Origin: Paenibacillus xylaniclasticus | GTDB lineage: Bacteria; Bacillota; Bacilli; Paenibacillales; Paenibacillaceae | Direction: 5' to 3' | NCBI RefSeq assembly: GCF_004001065.1 | Contig: NZ_BIML01000004.1 | Coordinates: forward strand, 361,899 to 425,898 | Length of the DNA: 64,000 bases | Part shown: positions 61,426 through 64,000 of the stretch, piece after piece | Numbering within the stretch: position 1 is the first letter of the stretch | How the letters are laid out: each line of letters begins with the position of its first letter | Translations under genes and position numbers: made by a program | Notes under the pieces: generated by a model | Database searches by the model: none | Told to the model about the DNA's origin: nothing | What the model saw: only the letters and a program-made list of their open reading frames with translations

Positions 61426-62922
61426 TAGCGGGTTTTGGAAGTTGTAAGTAATTTCGACTGAACCGTCGGCGTGAATGTCAATACGGTTTATCATCTTGTG
61501 AATCATGTCTCGAAGAATTTCCTCGTTGCTTACGTCAAGAGCGGCAAATTTCATCAGTTCAGCCTTAAACGCCGATACTCTCGATTCCGTATCAAGTTCG
61601 TGGGCGATCTCAGTTTGAAGTCGAGCCATCCGTTCTTCTAATGCTTGGCGTTCGTTTTTAATTGCCCCGCAACAAGCATTGAACAACTCCTTATCGATCT
61701 CGCCGCTTGTCCATTTCCTCGTAAGCTGAACGATTTCTTTATCTAACTTGCCGATTTCTCGTTGAACTTTATCGAGTTCCTTAACTGCGTTATTTTTTCT
61801 CACTCCTGCTCGTTGAATGGTTACATCAACTAAAGACTGCATGTTAAGCGAGTTTTGAATCAGGTCTTTCAGGTTGTCTAGTACCACTTGTTTTAGGACG
61901 TTATGCTTGATGATGTGAGATGAACATTTTTTCGAGCCGTTCTTTTGATATGTAGAACATACGTATGATTGACGATCATTCTTAAAGTTCATCCCCGCAC
62001 CGCAGTCTGCACAATACGCGACTCTTGCAAACAACGATTTTCGTCCTCTTCCCCTGAACACACGTTTAGACTTCTCCTTCATTTTCTCCTGTACCGCTTC
62101 AAACTGCTCGCGAGTAATGATAGGTTCATGCGCGTTAGGAACGACAATCCAATCATCCTCATCGATCTTATGCCTTTTCTTATAGCCCTTCTTTTGAAGA
62201 TGAATTTTATCATTGCTGTCTACTTTGGAACGTCCTTGCACCAAGTCGCCCGTATAATGGCGGTTGGTTAGAATTAGTCGAAGCGAGGAGTCGTGCCACT
62301 TGGTTCCGTTCTTTCTGGAAGGAAGAATTCCTTTATCATTCAGATAATTGGCGATTGCCTGAACGCCCATTCCTTCGTTCAGATACAAATTGAAAATCAA
62401 CTGAACGGTCGGGGCGTGAACAGGATTCGGAACTAATTTGCCGGGTTTTACTTTGTCGTAACCGAAGGGAGGCGTACCGTGAAATTTTCCTTCTCGCAAT
62501 TTCACGGCAATGCCCCAACTGACGTTGTATGATGTATCCTCGCTCTGTCGTTGATTGACCGCAGAAATGACGGCCAACACCATTTCGTCGTTTATTTCCC
62601 CTTCTCTCGATGAAAACAAGGTTACATTATGGCTGTGAAGGGTTCGGACGATATGCAGGGTGTCTGCCGTGTCTCTCGACAATCTCGATAAGGCTTTAAT
62701 AAGAACGACATCGAACAATCCTCGTTCTGCATCCCGCAACAACCTTTTTAGGCTTTCGCGGCGGGCTGTGCTTGTCCCGGTAATGCCTTCATCTGCATAA
62801 ACGTCTACAAGTTCCCAACCTTTTTCTTTTATGTGGTTTTCAAAGTACGATACCTGACTTTCCAGACTATCCTTCTGGCTATCGAGGCTAGTGCTAACCC
62901 TTGCATAAATGGCACATCTCAT
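61411..62922 (-). CDS. Large serine recombinase (integrase)
   Basis: This 503-residue site-specific recombinase is of the large serine type. The resolvase domain is residues 1-140 with catalytic Ser in YARVSTSLDSQKDSLE near residue 12 and the Arg residues in KALSRLSRDTADT near 80. The recombinase domain follows (YNVSWGIAVKLREGKFHGTP near 130; GVQAIANYLNDKGI near 185), and a zinc ribbon has CADCG near 308 and CSTYQKNGSKKC near 325. A coiled-coil segment occupies about 370-450. Of two in-frame starts, the ATG at 62922 is seven bases after GGGGGAG, while the one at 62928 is only one base away. The stop of the preceding small gene overlaps this ATG (ATGA), so the two are coupled. Confidence 0.93.
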   Translation of the reverse strand: MRCAIYARVSTSLDSQKDSLESQVSYFENHIKEKGWELVDVYADEGITGTSTARRESLKRLLRDAERGLFDVVLIKALSRLSRDTADTLHIVRTLHSHNVTLFSSREGEINDEMVLAVISAVNQRQSEDTSYNVSWGIAVKLREGKFHGTPPFGYDKVKPGKLVPNPVHAPTVQLIFNLYLNEGMGVQAIANYLNDKGILPSRKNGTKWHDSSLRLILTNRHYTGDLVQGRSKVDSNDKIHLQKKGYKKRHKIDEDDWIVVPNAHEPIITREQFEAVQEKMKEKSKRVFRGRGRKSLFARVAYCADCGAGMNFKNDRQSYVCSTYQKNGSKKCSSHIIKHNVLKQVVLDNLKDLIQNSLNMQSLVDVTIQRAGVRKNNAVKELDKVQREIGKLDKEIVQLTRKWTSGEIDKELFNACCGAIKNERQALEERMARLQTEIAHELDTESRVSAFKAELMKFAALDVSNEEILRDMIHKMINRIDIHADGSVEITYNFQNPLKQGA

Positions 62923-63083
62923 GCGCATTCTCCCCCTCTGGAAGCATGTTTTTGAGATGTGACAGTATTCGCTTGTCCATTATCGTATGACTGCTCGATC
63001 AGCGTGTCAATACGTGCTTTCAGCAATTCAAGCATTAAGGTTTGCAGAGTATTGTCGCTAGAGAAATTGCGAGATACTTTCAT
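62919..63083 (-). CDS. Small protein translationally coupled to the integrase (54 residues)
   Basis: A short frame from ATG at 63083 to TGA at 62919-62921, starting MKVSRNFSSDNTLQTLMLEL. The ribosome site is CGGGGGGAAAATC just upstream. It is partly helical (LLKARIDTLIEQSYDN) with a polar tail. Its stop overlaps the integrase start codon. Its place suggests a cofactor or regulator of the integrase, but no family is recognised. Confidence 0.6.
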   Translation of the reverse strand: MKVSRNFSSDNTLQTLMLELLKARIDTLIEQSYDNGQANTVTSQKHASRGGECA

Positions 63084-63457
63084 GATTTTCCCCCCGTAGG
63101 ATTTCTCGCCTTCTCTATCGCTGCAGGTGTCTAAATAATTGCGATGGACTGCTTAATTTTGATTTCCAAAAAGGGAGTGCAAAAGTATAACCCATCTAAT
63201 GGCTGTAACAATCAGGAAAGAAGTTCATTTTTTCTAGGTGAAATCGGGCAATTTTCCATACATAAGATTACATTTTATCCTGAGAAACCTTAAAAAAAGG
63301 TAGCCTTCGTTCTGCCGCCCTCTCAGTTAAAGTAAGCCGCTTCATGGATTATTTTTCATTAGGAAAAATGTTGTGATTTTACAACGCTTTGTTAATATTG
63401 CGGAGCCTTTTCTTATATTGAGATTGCAACCAATTCAGACCGAAGGGGCGGTGCTCG
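63084..63457. other. Intergenic control region of the integrative element
   Basis: About 370 AT-rich bases between the divergent integrase and excisionase-like genes. No gene is visible. A dyad GTTGT-GATTTT-ACAAC lies at about 63371-63386, upstream of the HTH genes, and could be an operator. Divergent promoters are expected here, but no single match is strong enough to mark. Confidence 0.35.
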
Positions 63458-63643
63458 ATGGAACGTTTTTACACCATTCGAGAGGTAATGGAGATTTTGC
63501 AACTTTCTTATACAACCGTTTATGGAATGTGTGCGAACGGTACTCTCTCTAGCGTCAAGGTAGGCGGTTCAATCCGCATATCGCAAGAGAGTCTAAGAAA
63601 ATTCATACTGGAAAACACGAAGGGAGGTCAAAAAAATGGATGA
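63458..63643 (+). CDS. Excisionase-family HTH protein, copy 1
   Basis: This 61-residue MerR/excisionase-type DNA-binding protein has the pattern YTIREVMEILQLSYTTVYGM near residue 5, followed by VGGSIRISQESLRKFI. This is the winged HTH seen in Xis proteins and plasmid helix-turn-helix 17 family members. The ATG has GAAGGGGCGG upstream. It overlaps the next HTH gene by eight bases. Two further HTH genes follow, so this is the first of a cluster. It may act in excision with the serine integrase or control early genes of the element. Confidence 0.82.
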   Translation: MERFYTIREVMEILQLSYTTVYGMCANGTLSSVKVGGSIRISQESLRKFILENTKGGQKNG

Positions 63644-63839
63644 CATGGAAAAGTTCTTGGGCCGCTTATATTCAGCCGAAGATGTCGCAACCCTTTTGAA
63701 CATTGAAATGGTCACATGTTACAAGTGGCTTCGCGAGGGGCGAATTAAAGCCATGAAATTGGCTAATACCCTATGGCGTGTCAGAGAAGCGGATTTACGA
63801 GCATTTATTGAGCAGTCCATTGAGGAAGGGAGATGTTAG
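63636..63839 (+). CDS. Excisionase-family HTH protein, copy 2
   Basis: This 67-residue protein of the same HTH-17/excisionase type reads RLYSAEDVATLLNIEMVTCY near residue 10, then KWLREGRIKAMKLANTLWRV and READLRAFIEQS. It is more like the standard Xis pattern (WLREGRIKA) than copy 1. The start ATG overlaps the end of the first gene; GGGAGGTCAAAAA precedes it. The two are coupled. Similar in size and layout, they are likely a duplicated pair with distinct DNA targets. Confidence 0.82.
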   Translation: MDDMEKFLGRLYSAEDVATLLNIEMVTCYKWLREGRIKAMKLANTLWRVREADLRAFIEQSIEEGRC

Positions 63840-63841
63840 GC

Positions 63842-64000
63842 ATGGAGAGATACTACACGCTATCTTCAATCTCTCGGAAACTTTCAGCCTCGAATAAATC
63901 CCAATTCGTGACCGAGGACACGGTGTGGAAATGGGTCAAGCAAGGAATTCTGAAAGCCGAACGAGTCCCAGATAATATTGGAGTTGTCAAGAAAAGTGCA
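63842..64000 (+). CDS. Excisionase-like HTH protein, copy 3 (partial)
   Basis: The frame starts with ATG at 63842, two bases after the previous stop, and runs off the window edge after 53 codons. It reads YYTLSSISRKLSASNKSQFV, then EDTVWKWVKQGILKAERVPD, a third helix-turn-helix of the excisionase type. The GGAAGGGAG ribosome site lies within the end of copy 2. Length beyond the edge is unknown. Confidence 0.7.
   Translation, partial: MERYYTLSSISRKLSASNKSQFVTEDTVWKWVKQGILKAERVPDNIGVVKKSA

Larger units (their letters stand above)
61410..64000. mobile_element. Left end of an integrative element inserted at the 3-prime end of rlmD
   Basis: From the rlmD stop codon onward, gene content changes to an integrase, a small coupled gene and a run of excisionase-type HTH genes. 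The integrase stop lies two bases from the rlmD stop. The 3-prime end of rlmD (rumA) is a known insertion site for integrative elements in other Firmicutes. The right end and the attachment repeat lie outside the window. It could be a prophage, an ICE or a smaller island; nothing here decides. Confidence 0.75.

Noticed and set aside
61411..64000. An insertion sequence or transposon
   Set aside because: There is a serine integrase with excisionase-type genes but no transposase or terminal inverted repeat, so an integrative element fits better.

Overview
The window looks like a chromosomal segment of a spore-forming Firmicute, most probably Paenibacillus or a close relative. The reasons are moderate GC with AT-rich intergenic regions, strong AGGAGG-type ribosome binding sites with frequent TTG and GTG starts, a T-box leader, a ydaO-type c-di-AMP riboswitch, an mmg-like methylcitrate operon and copper-amine-oxidase-like stalk domains. 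The genus is an inference from gene content, not from a marker gene.

Layout. (1) 1-15.4 kb: a sulfur/organic-compound scavenging region. It holds an ABC permease, three paralogous LLM-class flavin monooxygenases, two paralogous solute-binding lipoproteins, a nitroreductase-type flavin reductase, an aldo/keto reductase, a two-subunit ABC exporter, a cysteine synthase and a GNAT acetyltransferase. Two monooxygenase/binding-protein pairs are a tandem duplication, and two leaders carry the same promoter followed by a hairpin. (2) 15.4-21.2 kb: a LysM protein, a membrane glycosyltransferase-like protein and a UbiA-type polyprenyl-phosphate phosphoribosyltransferase flanking two decayed genes (HAD phosphatase and small flippase-like), then a DinG-type helicase and a small DUF6509-like protein. 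(3) 21.7-30.7 kb: the most unusual part, a three-gene putative pore-forming toxin locus. One 1656-residue protein joins a MACPF-like module, a long helical region, a segment resembling Tc-toxin A subunits and a C-terminal TULIP/P47-like module. The next two overlapping genes carry the MACPF-like and P47-like modules as separate proteins, the second with two Ig-like repeats.

(4) 30.8-31.1 kb: a 53-bp tandem repeat array with an internal dyad. (5) 31-48 kb: mainly housekeeping genes. These include a CPA2 antiporter, a PQQ-propeller/stalk protein, an alanine-type T-box with an aminotransferase, a c-di-AMP riboswitch ahead of a beta-carbonic anhydrase, an MFS transporter, TrhO, YpsA, a Tritrichomonas-type IMP dehydrogenase, a phytoene/squalene synthase-like protein, an Old Yellow Enzyme and an ABC exporter. 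(6) 48.5-56.6 kb: a seven-gene mmg/prp operon for acyl-CoA oxidation and the 2-methylcitrate cycle. (7) 56.7-61.4 kb: Nudix, epimerase, SIMPL and RlmD genes. (8) 61.4 kb to the end: the left end of an integrative element inserted at the 3-prime end of rlmD, with a large serine integrase and three consecutive excisionase-type HTH genes, the last cut by the window edge.

All function calls come from reading motifs and family resemblance by eye. No database search was run.
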